The position numbers and the translations under genes are program-made. A model generated the notes under the pieces. That model ran no database searches, was not told the origin of the DNA, and saw only the letters and a list, made by a program, of their open reading frames with translations. From Syntrophaceae bacterium (GTDB lineage Bacteria > Desulfobacterota > Syntrophia > Syntrophales > PHBD01), in assembly GCA_013177825.1 (NCBI GenBank), contig JABLXX010000007.1, positions 1-64,000 of the forward strand: a stretch of 64,000 bases of DNA, written 5' to 3'. Positions 35,414 through 44,497 of this stretch are shown here, piece by piece (position 1 is the stretch's first letter; the number at the start of each line of letters is the position of its first letter).

Positions 35414-36136
35414 TTACAGGCTGAATCCTTCCCCGAGGTAGATCTTCCGGGCAATCTCGCAGGAAGCGATGGCATCGGGATCGCCTTCTACCAGCACCAT
35501 CCCCTCGTTGACAATGTAGGCCCGGTCGCAGACGGAGAGCGTCTCCCGGACGTTGTGATCGGAAATGACCACCCCGATTCCCTTCTCTTTCAACTGACCG
35601 ATAATCTTCTGGATATCCGCGACTGCCAGAGGATCGATCCCTGCGAAGGGCTCGTCCAGAAGAATATACTTCGGTGATGTGACCAGGGCCCGCGTGATTT
35701 CCACCCGCCTCCGCTCACCCCCGGAGAGGGAATAGGCCCGATGGGTCCGGAGCGGCGTCAGATCCAATTCTTCCAGGAGATCCCGTAGCCGGTCCATTCG
35801 CTCCCCCTGTTCCATCTCCAGGGTCTCCAGGATGGCCAGGATGTTCTCCTCCACCGTCAGCTTCCGGAAAACCGAGGGCTCCTGGGGAAGATAACTGATC
35901 CCCTTCCGGGCACGGACATACATGGGCCGGCCGGTCAGATCCTCGCCGTTGAGGAGGATCCGGCCGCCGTCCGGCCGGATAAGCCCGACGACCATGTAAA
36001 ACGTCGTTGTCTTCCCCGCCCCGTTCGGACCCAGCAGGCCGACCACCTCTCCGGGCTGGATTTCCAGGTGGATGCCGTCGACGACCCGCCGGCCGCCATA
36101 GACCTTGACGAGACCCTCCGCCGTCAGCCGCTCCAT
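35414..36136 (-). CDS. lptB: LPS export ABC transporter ATPase LptB
   Basis: A 240-residue ABC ATPase with Walker [10 protein letters not shown], the Q-loop in [11 protein letters not shown], signature [10 protein letters not shown] and Walker [14 protein letters not shown]. It powers extraction of lipopolysaccharide from the inner membrane with LptFG, which are not in the window. The start at 36136 lies one base after the lptA stop; the frame is open upstream within lptA. Confidence 0.96.
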   Translation of the reverse strand: MERLTAEGLVKVYGGRRVVDGIHLEIQPGEVVGLLGPNGAGKTTTFYMVVGLIRPDGGRILLNGEDLTGRPMYVRARKGISYLPQEPSVFRKLTVEENILAILETLEMEQGERMDRLRDLLEELDLTPLRTHRAYSLSGGERRRVEITRALVTSPKYILLDEPFAGIDPLAVADIQKIIGQLKEKGIGVVISDHNVRETLSVCDRAYIVNEGMVLVEGDPDAIASCEIARKIYLGEGFSL

Positions 36137-36137
36137 G

Positions 36138-36713
36138 TCAGGGCTTCTTCTTGCCCGGTGCGGACCGGTCGGAGGGATAGATGGTCGCCATGACCCGCTT
36201 GGACGTTCCACTTTCCACGAAGCCCCGTCCCTCATCCAGGAGAACGACGACCTTATCGCCGCGGATTGTGCTGCGACCTTCCTTCAGGACGGCGTTTCCC
36301 GTCATTTCGATCTTCTGGGCGTCCTGAAAATAGACGGCAAAGTCCCCCGTAACCGTCTTCGGTCCCTGGGTGATGATCACGTGTCCCTTCGCCTCCACCC
36401 GCTCCAGGTCGCCCCCGCCCATGTCAGTCCCCTTGGACACCTTCTGCTTGGCGGGCTGGTCTCCCTGCTTGTAGAAAAGCGATATGCTGTCGGCCCGGAT
36501 GGACTTGTCACCCTGAACGGCCACGGCATGTCCGGAAAAAATCACCATTTTCTTTTCATCGTACGCATCCAGGCGGTCGGAGACGATCTGGATCGGCTCG
36601 CTGCGGCTCACCGGCAATTTTCCCTGTCCCCAGGCTTGGCCGGCGAAAAGGCAAATCATGGCCAGAATCGCCGCGGCAGTTCGGATCCTTGAGCTGTCAG
36701 CGTTTTTTGACAT
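36138..36713 (-). CDS. lptA: LPS periplasmic bridge protein LptA (OstA-like)
   Basis: A 191-residue exported protein with a signal peptide ending near AGQAWGQG and an OstA/LptA beta-jellyroll ([36 protein letters not shown]). It would polymerise into a periplasmic bridge carrying LPS between LptC and LptD. It overlaps lptC by 17 bases. Confidence 0.9.
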   Translation of the reverse strand: MSKNADSSRIRTAAAILAMICLFAGQAWGQGKLPVSRSEPIQIVSDRLDAYDEKKMVIFSGHAVAVQGDKSIRADSISLFYKQGDQPAKQKVSKGTDMGGGDLERVEAKGHVIITQGPKTVTGDFAVYFQDAQKIEMTGNAVLKEGRSTIRGDKVVVLLDEGRGFVESGTSKRVMATIYPSDRSAPGKKKP

Positions 36714-37305
36714 CGTTTCCCCCCGTTGCTCCGACAGGCTTTGTCTCCGCCTCGACCCGCGAGGAGAGCTTCAGATCCCGGCTGTCCAGCCGCAGGGTCA
36801 GGCCGACGCCGCGGATTTTCATCCGGTCGTTCTCCATTGTAACCGGAGAGCGGGTAAAGATCTTCTTCTCCCCATGGACGTAACTGAGCCGGTCCGTCGT
36901 GAACCGGTCCCCCCGATCGGAAAGGATCACCACGTTGCCCGTGATTTCCATGTCCTTCAGGTCCGTCTTGAGCCGGCCCTGGTCGCCCGTCAGGTGAAAC
37001 GTCTGGCCGTCGGCCAGGATCAGCTTGATCGCCACTTTGTCGAAGAGGGCGATTTTCTCCTGACGCATATACCGGGCGCTGTCCGCCTTCACCTCCCACT
37101 TCTCTCCCGAACTGCCCACGTCGGTATACGTGACGTTCCGGACCTGGAGGTCCACGTTCTCCGCCATGATCTGCAGGGCCTGCTTCGGGATCGACCCGCG
37201 GTTCTGGACAAACCACCAGATTCCGGCGGCGGCGAGAACCAGGAGAACCCCGGAGACAAGGAGTATCCTCTTCTTCACTTTTGAGGCGAACAGTCCCTTC
37301 AGCAT
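36697..37305 (-). CDS. lptC: LPS export membrane protein LptC
   Basis: A 202-residue protein with one N-terminal membrane helix (residues 13-33, ILLVSGVLLVLAAAGIWWF) and a periplasmic jellyroll domain. It would receive LPS from LptBFG and hand it to LptA. The gene overlaps lptA, whose start lies inside its last codons. A promoter lies upstream at 37368-37397. Confidence 0.88.
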   Translation of the reverse strand: MLKGLFASKVKKRILLVSGVLLVLAAAGIWWFVQNRGSIPKQALQIMAENVDLQVRNVTYTDVGSSGEKWEVKADSARYMRQEKIALFDKVAIKLILADGQTFHLTGDQGRLKTDLKDMEITGNVVILSDRGDRFTTDRLSYVHGEKKIFTRSPVTMENDRMKIRGVGLTLRLDSRDLKLSSRVEAETKPVGATGGNDVKKR

Positions 37306-37367
37306 CCTGCGCGGTCGGTTAACAACCCGAACGGGATATGGATATGGGGCGGCAATACCTGGGAAAA

Positions 37368-37397
37368 TTTATACCACCCATAGGCAGGCCCTGTAAA
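37368..37397 (-). promoter_or_regulatory. putative sigma-70 promoter of lptCAB
   Basis: On the minus strand, TTTACA (37397-37392) and TATAAA (37373-37368) are 18 bases apart in the 109-base gap between kdsC and lptC. Confidence 0.55.
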
Positions 37398-37414
37398 GCT
37401 CAAACAAAATACCA

Positions 37415-37972
37415 TTATGTCTCCAGTAGTTGAACAAATTCGTACCGCCGGGCGACCTCATCCCAGAGCCCCCGCCCGCGGAGAATCAACTCGCAGACTT
37501 CCCGCACCGCGCCCCGGCCCCCGGGCCGTCGGGAAACGAAATCCACGGAACGCCGGACCACCTCCTCGGCATCGGCCGGAGCCGCAGAGAATCCGACCCT
37601 TCTCTGCAGGGGAATGTCGACCACATCGTCTCCCATGAAGGCCACCTGATCGGCCGTCAGGCCGCGCCGCTGGAGAATCCCCTCATAGGCGGCGACCTTG
37701 TCCCAGACCTGCTGGTGCACTTCCTGCACGCCGAGGTCCCGGGCCCGGTGTTCCACGACGGACGACTTGCGTCCCGTCAGGAAGACCACATCTATGTCAT
37801 AGCGCTGGAGGATCTTGATGCCGTGTCCGTCCCGGACATCGAAATGCTTGATCTCCCGGCCGTCGTCGTCCATGATGATCCGGCCGTCCGTCAGTACGCC
37901 GTCCACATCCAGGATCAGGAGCTTGACCTTCGCCAGTTTATCCTTCCAGGGCGCTTCCCTAAGCGTTTCCAT
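37415..37972 (-). CDS. kdsC: 3-deoxy-D-manno-octulosonate 8-phosphate phosphatase KdsC
   Basis: A 185-residue HAD phosphatase with LILDVDGVLTDGR (nucleophile Asp), FLTGRKS and VAFMGDDVVD. The GRIIMDDDGREIKHFDVRDG segment is typical of KdsC. It removes phosphate from KDO-8-P for lipopolysaccharide core synthesis. It overlaps kdsA by 14 bases, so the two consecutive enzymes of the pathway are coupled. Confidence 0.93.
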   Translation of the reverse strand: METLREAPWKDKLAKVKLLILDVDGVLTDGRIIMDDDGREIKHFDVRDGHGIKILQRYDIDVVFLTGRKSSVVEHRARDLGVQEVHQQVWDKVAAYEGILQRRGLTADQVAFMGDDVVDIPLQRRVGFSAAPADAEEVVRRSVDFVSRRPGGRGAVREVCELILRGRGLWDEVARRYEFVQLLET

Positions 37973-38804
37973 CCTCGGTACCCATGCTCCTTTTCACGAT
38001 GTGATCGATCTCCCTGAGGACCGCCAGCAGGGATTGAAGCCTCCCCAGTGCCAGCGAGTTCGGCCCGTCGCAAAGCGCCCGGTCCGGATCGGGATGAACC
38101 TCCATGAAGATGCCGTCCAGCCCGGCCCCGGCAGCAGCCCGGGCCAGAAAGGGAACCATCTCCCGCTGCCCGCCCGACGCGGTCCCCAGCCCTCCGGGGA
38201 GCTGAACGCTGTGAGTGGCGTCGAAAATCACCGGGTATCCCAGGGCGCGGATCAACGGCAGGGCACGAAAGTCCGCTACCAGGTTGTTGTATCCGAAACT
38301 GGCCCCCCGTTCCGTGACGAGAATCCGCTCGTTGCCCGCCGCCTGCACTTTCTCCACGACATTGGCCACATCCCAGGGGGCCAGGAACTGCCCCTTCTTG
38401 ATGTTCACGACCCGGGCCTTCCGGGCGATCTCCATGACGAAATCGGTCTGCCGGCACAGGAAGGCTGGGATCTGCATGATGTCCAGCACAGCCGCCGCCT
38501 CGTCGATCTCCTCGAACCGATGGACGTCCGACAGGACGGGACAGCCGAAATCCCTGCGGATCGCGGCCAGGATGCGGAGTCCTTCCGTGAGGCCGGGTCC
38601 GCGGTAGGACCCGCGGGCACTCCGGTTCGCCTTGTCGTAGGAGGCTTTGAAAACGAACGGGATGCCCAGTTCGCCCGTCAGATCCCTGAGGAATCGGGCG
38701 ATGTCTCTTGTCCTCTTTTCCTCTTCGATGACACAGGGACCGGCGATCAGAACAAAGGGCGCCCCGCCGCCGAACCGGATTCCATTCACGTCCACAGGCT
38801 TCAT
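37959..38804 (-). CDS. kdsA: KDO-8-phosphate synthase KdsA
   Basis: A 281-residue DAHP-synthase-class enzyme that condenses phosphoenolpyruvate and arabinose-5-phosphate. Motifs include LIAGPCVIEEE, FKASYDKANRSA, SDVHRFEEIDEAA, QIPAFLCRQTD and DATHSVQLPGG. The Cys in AGPCVIE suggests a metal-dependent form. It lies downstream of the TPR gene and upstream of kdsC. Confidence 0.95.
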   Translation of the reverse strand: MKPVDVNGIRFGGGAPFVLIAGPCVIEEEKRTRDIARFLRDLTGELGIPFVFKASYDKANRSARGSYRGPGLTEGLRILAAIRRDFGCPVLSDVHRFEEIDEAAAVLDIMQIPAFLCRQTDFVMEIARKARVVNIKKGQFLAPWDVANVVEKVQAAGNERILVTERGASFGYNNLVADFRALPLIRALGYPVIFDATHSVQLPGGLGTASGGQREMVPFLARAAAGAGLDGIFMEVHPDPDRALCDGPNSLALGRLQSLLAVLREIDHIVKRSMGTEDGNA

Positions 38805-38839
38805 GCCGTTTTATCTCCGTTTCGCGTCCGGGGGATCCT

Positions 38840-40840
38840 CTATCCCTGCTTTTTTTCCAGCAGGCGTACGCGGATCTCCCGGGCTTTCCGGGCCGCCTGG
38901 CCCAGGTCCGGATTGAGTTCCCACGCCTTCTGATAAGCCTTCAGGGCCTCTTCCAGGTTGCCCTTCCGTTCGTATGCCGCCCCCAGGCCCAGGTAAGCCT
39001 TGTCTTCCTCCGGATCCTGCCGGACGGCCTTCCTGTAGGCGTCGATGGCTCCGTCCAGGTCGCCCTTGAGGGACAGGGCGTCCCCGAGACCGGCGTAGGA
39101 CCGCCCCTTGCCGGGGAACCGGCGGACCATCTCCCGGTAGACACCGGCGGCCCGGTCATAGCGCTTTTCCTGCATATGGACGGCGGCCACCCGGGCCAGG
39201 ACATCCCGTGATGCCCCGGAGGCGGTCACCTTGTTGAAGGCAGCCTCGGCTTCCTTCCTCTTTCCCAGCTTCTGATAAGCCGTGGCCATTCCCAGAAGCA
39301 GTTCCGGATCCCGGACTCCGTTTCGGTAGGCCTTTTCATAATGCTCCACAGCTTTCCCGTACTGCTTCATCTCTCCGTAGGAAGCGGCAGCGGCGGCATG
39401 CAGCGGCCCCTTCTGGGCGCTTCCCTTCAGGGCCGCTTCAAAATAGGAAGCCGCCTCCCGATACCGCTTCTCCCGGAGGGCCAGTTCCCCGAGCCTCGAT
39501 GCCGCGCCGGGATCGCCCGGGCGGATCTTCAGGACCTTCCGCCAGGCATCGGCGGCCTCCCGGGGCTGCTTCGCCTTTTCATACGCCAGGGCCATGTTGG
39601 AGAGGATGACGGCGTTATTCGGCTCCAGGGCGAGGGCCTTCCGATAACTGCCGATTTCCTCCTTACCCTGCCCCTTGCCGCCATAGGCCAGTCCCAGGTT
39701 CGCCCAGGCGGCAGCGCTTTTCGGATTCTGTTTCAGGTAGGCCTTGTACCAGTAGATGGCCTCGTCGTGGTCGCCGGCTTTCAGCTTGGCCAGGGCCAGG
39801 GCCAGGACGGCTTCCGGATCTCTGGGCGACTGGTTCAGAACCCGACGGTACTGCTCCCCCGCCTTGCCGGGCTTTTTCATCCGTTCATAGACTTCCCCGA
39901 GGCGAAACCGAACCGCCGTATTGTTCGGATCCAGCTGGAGCGCCGCCTCGTAATGCCGGGCCGCCTCTTCGTACTTCCCCAGCATCTGGCTGGCAAAGGC
40001 GAGGGCCGCCCGGGCGGCGGCGCTTTTCGGATTTGCCTTGACGGCCCGGGCCGATACGTCGGCGGCCTGAACAAAATCCTTACGGGCAAGATGGATCCTG
40101 GCCAGGGCCAGCAGAGCCCCTTCGTCGTCGGGTTTGACCTTCAGGATTTCCTCGAAGGCCGAAGCCGCTTCGTCAACCTGTCCCGCCCTTTCGTACTCCG
40201 CGGCCAGCTCACGCCGAACATCCGCATCGGATGGTGTCAGGGCCAGGGCCTGCTTCAGGTAATGGATCTTCTCCGTTCTGTCCCGGGTCGCCCGGGCGTA
40301 ACGGAGGAAATCCTGCGAGGTCAGAGAAGCGCGGAGGGGAAACGAAGCCACCGTTCTTCCGTCGTAAATGACCGATATAATTGCTATTTCTCCGGGCTTG
40401 AGCCCTGCGGACTCCCTTTGTCCCGCCGTCAGCCGGTCCACAAAGGAAACCCCTTTGAACAGCACGCCCAGGGCCGTCTTTTCCTCGAGTCCCTCGATGC
40501 GGACGTCGATGCCCCGCCCCGCCAGGGAATCGCTCGAGACCCCCCGGAGGATGAACTCGTCCCGGTAGGTAACATCCAGGGGGTCACCGGGGCGGATCGT
40601 AAAAAAGGATCCGTTCTTTTCTCCCTCCAGCCCGTACACACGGGGAGGATGTCCCAGCAGATAGAAGGAAACCAAGCCGTTGAACCGCTCGAGGGGCGAC
40701 GCGGCTCCGGCCCCGGAAACGGCCAGGGAGAGCACGCCGGCAAGGAGGAGTCCCAGAACCAGGATCCCCGCCGCAACCAGGGCAATCCGCCGCCCCGAAA
40801 GGGGAGATCGGCTACCGCTTTCTCTTCCCGGTTTTCTCAT
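38840..40840 (-). CDS. large TPR-repeat protein with membrane anchor
   Basis: A 666-residue protein with an N-terminal membrane segment (residues 18-46) and about a dozen tetratricopeptide repeats from residue 190 to the end (for example AWANLGLAYGGKGQGKEEIG). Residues 50-180 form a separate domain before the repeats. It probably lies mainly in the periplasm as a protein-interaction scaffold. It starts 3 bases after xerD and precedes kdsA, so it may serve envelope assembly; no specific partner can be named. Confidence 0.8.
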   Translation of the reverse strand: MRKPGRESGSRSPLSGRRIALVAAGILVLGLLLAGVLSLAVSGAGAASPLERFNGLVSFYLLGHPPRVYGLEGEKNGSFFTIRPGDPLDVTYRDEFILRGVSSDSLAGRGIDVRIEGLEEKTALGVLFKGVSFVDRLTAGQRESAGLKPGEIAIISVIYDGRTVASFPLRASLTSQDFLRYARATRDRTEKIHYLKQALALTPSDADVRRELAAEYERAGQVDEAASAFEEILKVKPDDEGALLALARIHLARKDFVQAADVSARAVKANPKSAAARAALAFASQMLGKYEEAARHYEAALQLDPNNTAVRFRLGEVYERMKKPGKAGEQYRRVLNQSPRDPEAVLALALAKLKAGDHDEAIYWYKAYLKQNPKSAAAWANLGLAYGGKGQGKEEIGSYRKALALEPNNAVILSNMALAYEKAKQPREAADAWRKVLKIRPGDPGAASRLGELALREKRYREAASYFEAALKGSAQKGPLHAAAAASYGEMKQYGKAVEHYEKAYRNGVRDPELLLGMATAYQKLGKRKEAEAAFNKVTASGASRDVLARVAAVHMQEKRYDRAAGVYREMVRRFPGKGRSYAGLGDALSLKGDLDGAIDAYRKAVRQDPEEDKAYLGLGAAYERKGNLEEALKAYQKAWELNPDLGQAARKAREIRVRLLEKKQG

Positions 40841-40843
40841 CGT

Positions 40844-41734
40844 TCATTTCCCCCGCGGGTGAAACCGGCTGTGAACATCTTTGAGGCGTTCCCGGGTAAC
40901 ATGGGTGTATATCTGTGTCGTCGCTATGTCTGCATGTCCCAGCATGAGCTGCACGGAACGGAGATCCGCCCCGCCCTCCAGGAGATGTGTGGCGAAGGAA
41001 TGGCGGAACGTGTGGGGATGGACCCGCTTCCGTATTCCAGCCCGGTCGGCATACCGCCGGACAAGCTTCCAGAGCCCCTGGCGGCTCAGGCCCCGTCCCT
41101 GCCGGTTCAGGAAGAGCACGTCCGTGTTGCCTCCCTTCAGCAGGCCCGGCCGGACGTCCTCCACGTAGCGCCTCAGGACCGACAGGGCGACTCGCCCGAT
41201 GGGCACGACCCGTTCCTTCCCCCCCTTGCCGAAGGTCACCAGGTATCCCACATGCCAGTTGATGCTGCCCAGCGTCAGGGACGCCAGTTCGGAAACCCGG
41301 AGTCCCGAGGCGTAAAACATCTCCAGCATGGCAGTGTCCCGGACGGCTTCCGGCCTGTCCATGCCCGGCTGGCGGAGAAGGTGCTCCATTTCCTGCCGGG
41401 ATACCGTATCGGGAAGGTGCATCCAGATCTTCCCGTGGTGAATGTCCGCCAGGGGGTTTTCTTCCCGAGCGCCTTCCCGCAGGAGAAACCGGTAGAAGCC
41501 CCGCATGGCCGCCAGGGTCCGGTTGGCGGAACGGGCCTTCATTCCCTCTTCCCGCAGATGGGAAAGAAAGGCAAGGATATCGTCCGTTGTAACTTGTACC
41601 CATTCAGCCCTGCCATGGGAGCGCAGAAAGTCGACATGGCGGTTCAAATCACGGCTGTAGGCATCCAGGGTGTGAAGGGACGCGCCCTTCTCGACCGACA
41701 GAAAAGTCATGTAGCGGTCCACCCAGTTTTCCAT
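40844..41734 (-). CDS. xerD: tyrosine recombinase XerC/XerD
   Basis: A 296-residue tyrosine recombinase of Xer length. The SAM-like N-terminal domain spans residues 1-90; catalytic residues appear in ASGLRVSELA (Arg), FGKGGKERVVP (Lys), HTFRHSFATHL (His-x-x-Arg), GHADIATTQIYTHV (His and Tyr). It resolves chromosome dimers at dif. The start at 41734 gives the standard N-terminus. XerC and XerD are hard to separate by eye; the FMTFLSVEKGAS-type start suggests XerD. Confidence 0.85.
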   Translation of the reverse strand: MENWVDRYMTFLSVEKGASLHTLDAYSRDLNRHVDFLRSHGRAEWVQVTTDDILAFLSHLREEGMKARSANRTLAAMRGFYRFLLREGAREENPLADIHHGKIWMHLPDTVSRQEMEHLLRQPGMDRPEAVRDTAMLEMFYASGLRVSELASLTLGSINWHVGYLVTFGKGGKERVVPIGRVALSVLRRYVEDVRPGLLKGGNTDVLFLNRQGRGLSRQGLWKLVRRYADRAGIRKRVHPHTFRHSFATHLLEGGADLRSVQLMLGHADIATTQIYTHVTRERLKDVHSRFHPRGK

Positions 41735-41816
41735 GGCCCCCCTTCTAACGGAATTGCCCGGGGGACGCAAAAAGTTTTTTCGCCGAAACGCCGCATTTCT
41801 GAATGCCTTAAACAAG

Positions 41817-41845
41817 TTGACATCATATAAGGCCTATGGTAATCG
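41817..41845 (+). promoter_or_regulatory. possible promoter of the hydrogenase locus
   Basis: TTGACA (41817-41822) is followed after 17 bases by TAATCG (41840-41845), a weak -10. It lies in the divergent gap between xerD and the first DRTGG gene. Confidence 0.35.
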
Positions 41846-41932
41846 GTCTTGTCCCATCGGTTTGGACCCTATTTCCGCAGGTTTTCGGATCCCTGTCCGC
41901 GGAAACGGAATAACACTCCCAAGGAGAGCATT

Positions 41933-42307
41933 GTGACCCTGCGCGAGGTAAAAGACATCCTGGATGCCGAAGTGCTCGTCGGACAGGAACAACTGGACAA
42001 GGACGTCCGAACGGCCTTCGGGGCAGACCTGATGAGCGACGTCCTTGCCTTTGCCAAGGCCGGCAGCCTTCTCCTGACGGGCCTGACGAATCCCCAGGTG
42101 GTCCGGACGTCCGATGTGCTGGACATCGCCGCCATTATTCTCGTTCGAGGGAAGAAACCCTCCCCGGAGACATTGACGCTGGCCGAGGAGTTGAAGATTC
42201 CCATCCTGACGACCAAATTCATCCTCTTCGAAACGGCAGGCCGCCTGTATCAGAGGGGAATCGTCGGATGCATGGAAAGGGTTGACGAAGAACGTGTTCG
42301 CTCATGA
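41933..42307 (+). CDS. DRTGG-domain protein, first copy
   Basis: A 124-residue DRTGG-domain protein (VTLREVKDILDAEVLVG, GADLMSDVLAF, IPILTTKFILFETAGRLY). GTG 41933 follows AAGGAG. DRTGG domains resemble CBS-domain nucleotide binders and often occur beside NuoEF-type [FeFe]-hydrogenases. It overlaps the ATPase-like gene that follows. The likely job is sensing a nucleotide or redox state for the hydrogenase locus; that role is inferred from context. Confidence 0.75.
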   Translation: MTLREVKDILDAEVLVGQEQLDKDVRTAFGADLMSDVLAFAKAGSLLLTGLTNPQVVRTSDVLDIAAIILVRGKKPSPETLTLAEELKIPILTTKFILFETAGRLYQRGIVGCMERVDEERVRS

Positions 42308-42749
42308 GACGACCCTGTACGAAAACAAGTTCCCCGTCGAGGGTGGGAATTTCGACAAGGCCGGGCAGGTATCGAGTCAGATAAAGGCCATTCTGAAGCG
42401 GATGAAGCTCTCCAGCGAGATCATCCGCCGGGTGGCTCTCGTATCCTACGAATCTGAAATCAATATCGTTTCATACGCCCGGAAAGGGTTTATTTACCTC
42501 CAGGTAAAGCCGGACTACGTCCTGATCGAGGCCATCGACGAAGGGGATGGCATCCCGGACATCGAACTGGCCATGCAGCAGGGCTGGTCAACGGCGAGCC
42601 AGCGGATCCGAGAAATGGGATTCGGCGCCGGGATGGGATTGTGCAACATCAAGAACTTCTCTGATTTTTTCCGCATTTCCTCCGACGTGGGAAAAGGCAC
42701 GCAGTTGAAAATGGTCATCAAGCTCGACAAGATCTTCGACGGAATATAA
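42294..42749 (+). CDS. HATPase_c anti-sigma/serine kinase-like protein
   Basis: A protein of about 151 residues with a GHKL ATPase fold of the SpoIIAB/RsbW type. The N-box is ESEINIV, the G1 box DEGDGIPD and the G2 box FGAGMGLCNIKNF. TTG 42282 is an alternative start. It overlaps the first DRTGG gene and is followed by a second. Together with these it could form a partner-switching module controlling the hydrogenase, but no sigma factor or anti-anti-sigma gene is present. Confidence 0.75.
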   Translation: MFAHETTLYENKFPVEGGNFDKAGQVSSQIKAILKRMKLSSEIIRRVALVSYESEINIVSYARKGFIYLQVKPDYVLIEAIDEGDGIPDIELAMQQGWSTASQRIREMGFGAGMGLCNIKNFSDFFRISSDVGKGTQLKMVIKLDKIFDGI

Positions 42750-42764
42750 GAAGGACCGAATATC

Positions 42765-43109
42765 GTGGATTTGGCAACCATCGTAAAGGCTCTGGGTTTG
42801 AAGGTCCGCCACGGAGCCGACCTGCTGGACAGAGAGGTGACGGGAGGATTCACAGGGGATCTGCTGAGCGATGTCATGGCCCACAGCAGTGAAGGCAACC
42901 TCTGGATCACCCGCCAGGTTCACCAGAACATCATCGCCGTCGCCAGTCTCAAGGATCACGCCGGCATCGTCCTGGTACAGGGGAATGAACCGGCCCGGGA
43001 CACCCTGGACAAAGCCGTCCGGGAAGGCGTACCGATTCTCGTTTCGGACCTGTCCGGATTCGAGACGGCCGGCAAGATTTACGAAATCCTGAAGGTACGG
43101 GGAGGGTAA
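42765..43109 (+). CDS. DRTGG-domain protein, second copy
   Basis: A 114-residue DRTGG-domain protein (VTGGFTGDLLSDVMAHS, GVPILVSDLSGFETAGKIY), paralogous to the protein at 41933. GTG 42765 is the start. It is followed by a terminator-like hairpin at 43120-43151, making it the last gene of the first half of the locus. Confidence 0.75.
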   Translation: MDLATIVKALGLKVRHGADLLDREVTGGFTGDLLSDVMAHSSEGNLWITRQVHQNIIAVASLKDHAGIVLVQGNEPARDTLDKAVREGVPILVSDLSGFETAGKIYEILKVRGG

Positions 43110-43119
43110 TCCCCGGTGA

Positions 43120-43151
43120 GGCCATGGAGTTTCCCCATGGTCTTTTTTTTT
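43120..43151 (+). terminator. intrinsic terminator or attenuator inside the hydrogenase locus
   Basis: GGCCATGG (43120-43127) pairs with CCATGGTC (43135-43142), followed by a run of eight T interrupted once upstream. It lies between the second DRTGG gene and the PHP gene, and includes ATG 43124, which is therefore unlikely to be the PHP start. Confidence 0.6.
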
Positions 43152-43174
43152 GCCGGAGATTCGGGGATCCGGGC

Positions 43175-43912
43175 ATGCTGAAAGCTTTCCGCTGCGACCT
43201 GCACGTTCACACCTGCCTGTCGCCCTGCGCGGAACTGGACATGTACCCCCGAAAGCTGGTCGAGCGCTGCCTGTCCGTCGGGCTGGACGCGGTGGCCATC
43301 TGCGATCACAACGCCTCGGAAAACATCGTCCATGTCCGGCGATGCGCAGAGGGTACGCCGCTCACCGTGCTGGCGGGAATGGAGGTCGCAAGCCGGGAGG
43401 AGGTCCATCTCCTGGCCCTCTTTGACATGGTGGAGGAGCTGCTTCCGCTCCAGGAATGGATCAACCGCCACCTTCCCGGCCGGAACGACGAGCGGCTCTT
43501 CGGTTGTCAGGCCATCGTCAACGACCGGGACGAGGTGGAAGGGTTCTGCGAACGGCTTCTCATCGGGGCCACGGAACTCCCGCTTCAGGCGATTGTAGAG
43601 AAAATCCATGACCTGGGGGGGCTGGCCGTGGCGTCCCACATCGACCGGGAAAGCTTCAGCATCCTGAGCCAGCTTGGTTTCGTGGTCCCGGGTCCCCCTT
43701 TCGACGCACTGGAAATATCGCCGGAAACGGGCATCCGTGAAGGGCGGCTTCGCTATCCGGAACTGGAGCAATTCTCCTTCATCACCTCCTCGGATGCCCA
43801 TTATATCCGGGACATCGGGAGGGCCTGGACGGATGTGAAGATGAATGCCGTTACGGTGAAGGAGTTGTCGATGGCCTTCCGGAAACGGGAAGGACGAACC
43901 ATCGAGGAATAG
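43175..43912 (+). CDS. PHP-domain metallophosphoesterase
   Basis: A 245-residue PHP-domain protein. Metal-binding motifs are DLHVHTCLSPCAE, AICDHNA, GMEVASREEVHLL, ASHIDRE and TSSDAHY. PHP enzymes remove phosphate from small molecules or DNA ends. The start at 43175 begins directly before the first metal motif; ATG 43124 lies in the terminator-like hairpin. The gene belongs to the putative regulatory set that precedes NuoEF-type hydrogenase genes in several anaerobes; its substrate is unknown. Confidence 0.8.
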   Translation: MLKAFRCDLHVHTCLSPCAELDMYPRKLVERCLSVGLDAVAICDHNASENIVHVRRCAEGTPLTVLAGMEVASREEVHLLALFDMVEELLPLQEWINRHLPGRNDERLFGCQAIVNDRDEVEGFCERLLIGATELPLQAIVEKIHDLGGLAVASHIDRESFSILSQLGFVVPGPPFDALEISPETGIREGRLRYPELEQFSFITSSDAHYIRDIGRAWTDVKMNAVTVKELSMAFRKREGRTIEE

Positions 43913-43917
43913 GCCGG

Positions 43918-44466
43918 ATGCTGGAGCTTTCCCTGCACGTGCTGGACATCGCGGAAAATTCCACCCGGGCGGAGGCGAAGCATATCCTGATCGCCGTCCG
44001 GGAAGATTCGGAGCAGGACCGCTTGACGCTGGAGATCCGGGATGACGGGGCCGGGATGACGGAAGAAGCCCTCGCAAAAGCCCTGGATCCGTTCTATACG
44101 ACCAAAAAAGTCCGCCGGGTCGGCCTGGGGCTTCCCATGCTGGCGGAGGCGGCCGGGAAGAGCGGGGGCGAACTGACCCTGGAGTCGCGACCCGGCGAGG
44201 GAACGAGGGTTCGGGTTACATTCGGACTGACCCACATTGACCGCCAACCCCTGGGCGACATTGCCGGAACCCTGGTGACCCTCCTTACGGGTCACCCGCA
44301 GACGGAACTGGTTTACCGTCATGAACGGGACGGCCGACATTTTGTCCTGGACACCCGGGAGATCCGGGAAGAAATCGGGGACATCCCCCTCAACCACCCG
44401 GAGATCCTGTCCTGGGTCCGCCTGCAGGTGGAGGAGGGGTTAACGGAAATCGAAGCAGGGGCGTGA
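43918..44466 (+). CDS. histidine-kinase-like ATPase (HATPase_c)
   Basis: A 182-residue protein with a GHKL ATPase domain: N-box LDIAENSTRA, G1 RDDGAGMTEE, F-box PFYTTKKVRRVGLGLPML, G2-like GEGTRVRV. It lacks a DHp phosphorylation domain, so it is not a normal sensor kinase. The C-terminal 60 residues are unassigned. It starts 5 bases after the PHP gene and precedes the nuoE-like gene by 31 bases. It probably regulates the hydrogenase; its partner is unknown. Confidence 0.78.
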   Translation: MLELSLHVLDIAENSTRAEAKHILIAVREDSEQDRLTLEIRDDGAGMTEEALAKALDPFYTTKKVRRVGLGLPMLAEAAGKSGGELTLESRPGEGTRVRVTFGLTHIDRQPLGDIAGTLVTLLTGHPQTELVYRHERDGRHFVLDTREIREEIGDIPLNHPEILSWVRLQVEEGLTEIEAGA

Positions 44467-44497
44467 CCCTGTTTACGGGAAGGAGGATAACACATCA

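Noticed and set aside
39341-41830. 829-codon plus-strand frame opposite the TPR and xerD genes
   Set aside because: The minus-strand genes carry intact TPR repeats and all Xer catalytic residues; the plus frame is a mirror artefact.
43124-43174. ATG 43124 as start of the PHP protein
   Set aside because: It lies inside the terminator-like hairpin and adds 17 residues not expected before the first PHP motif.
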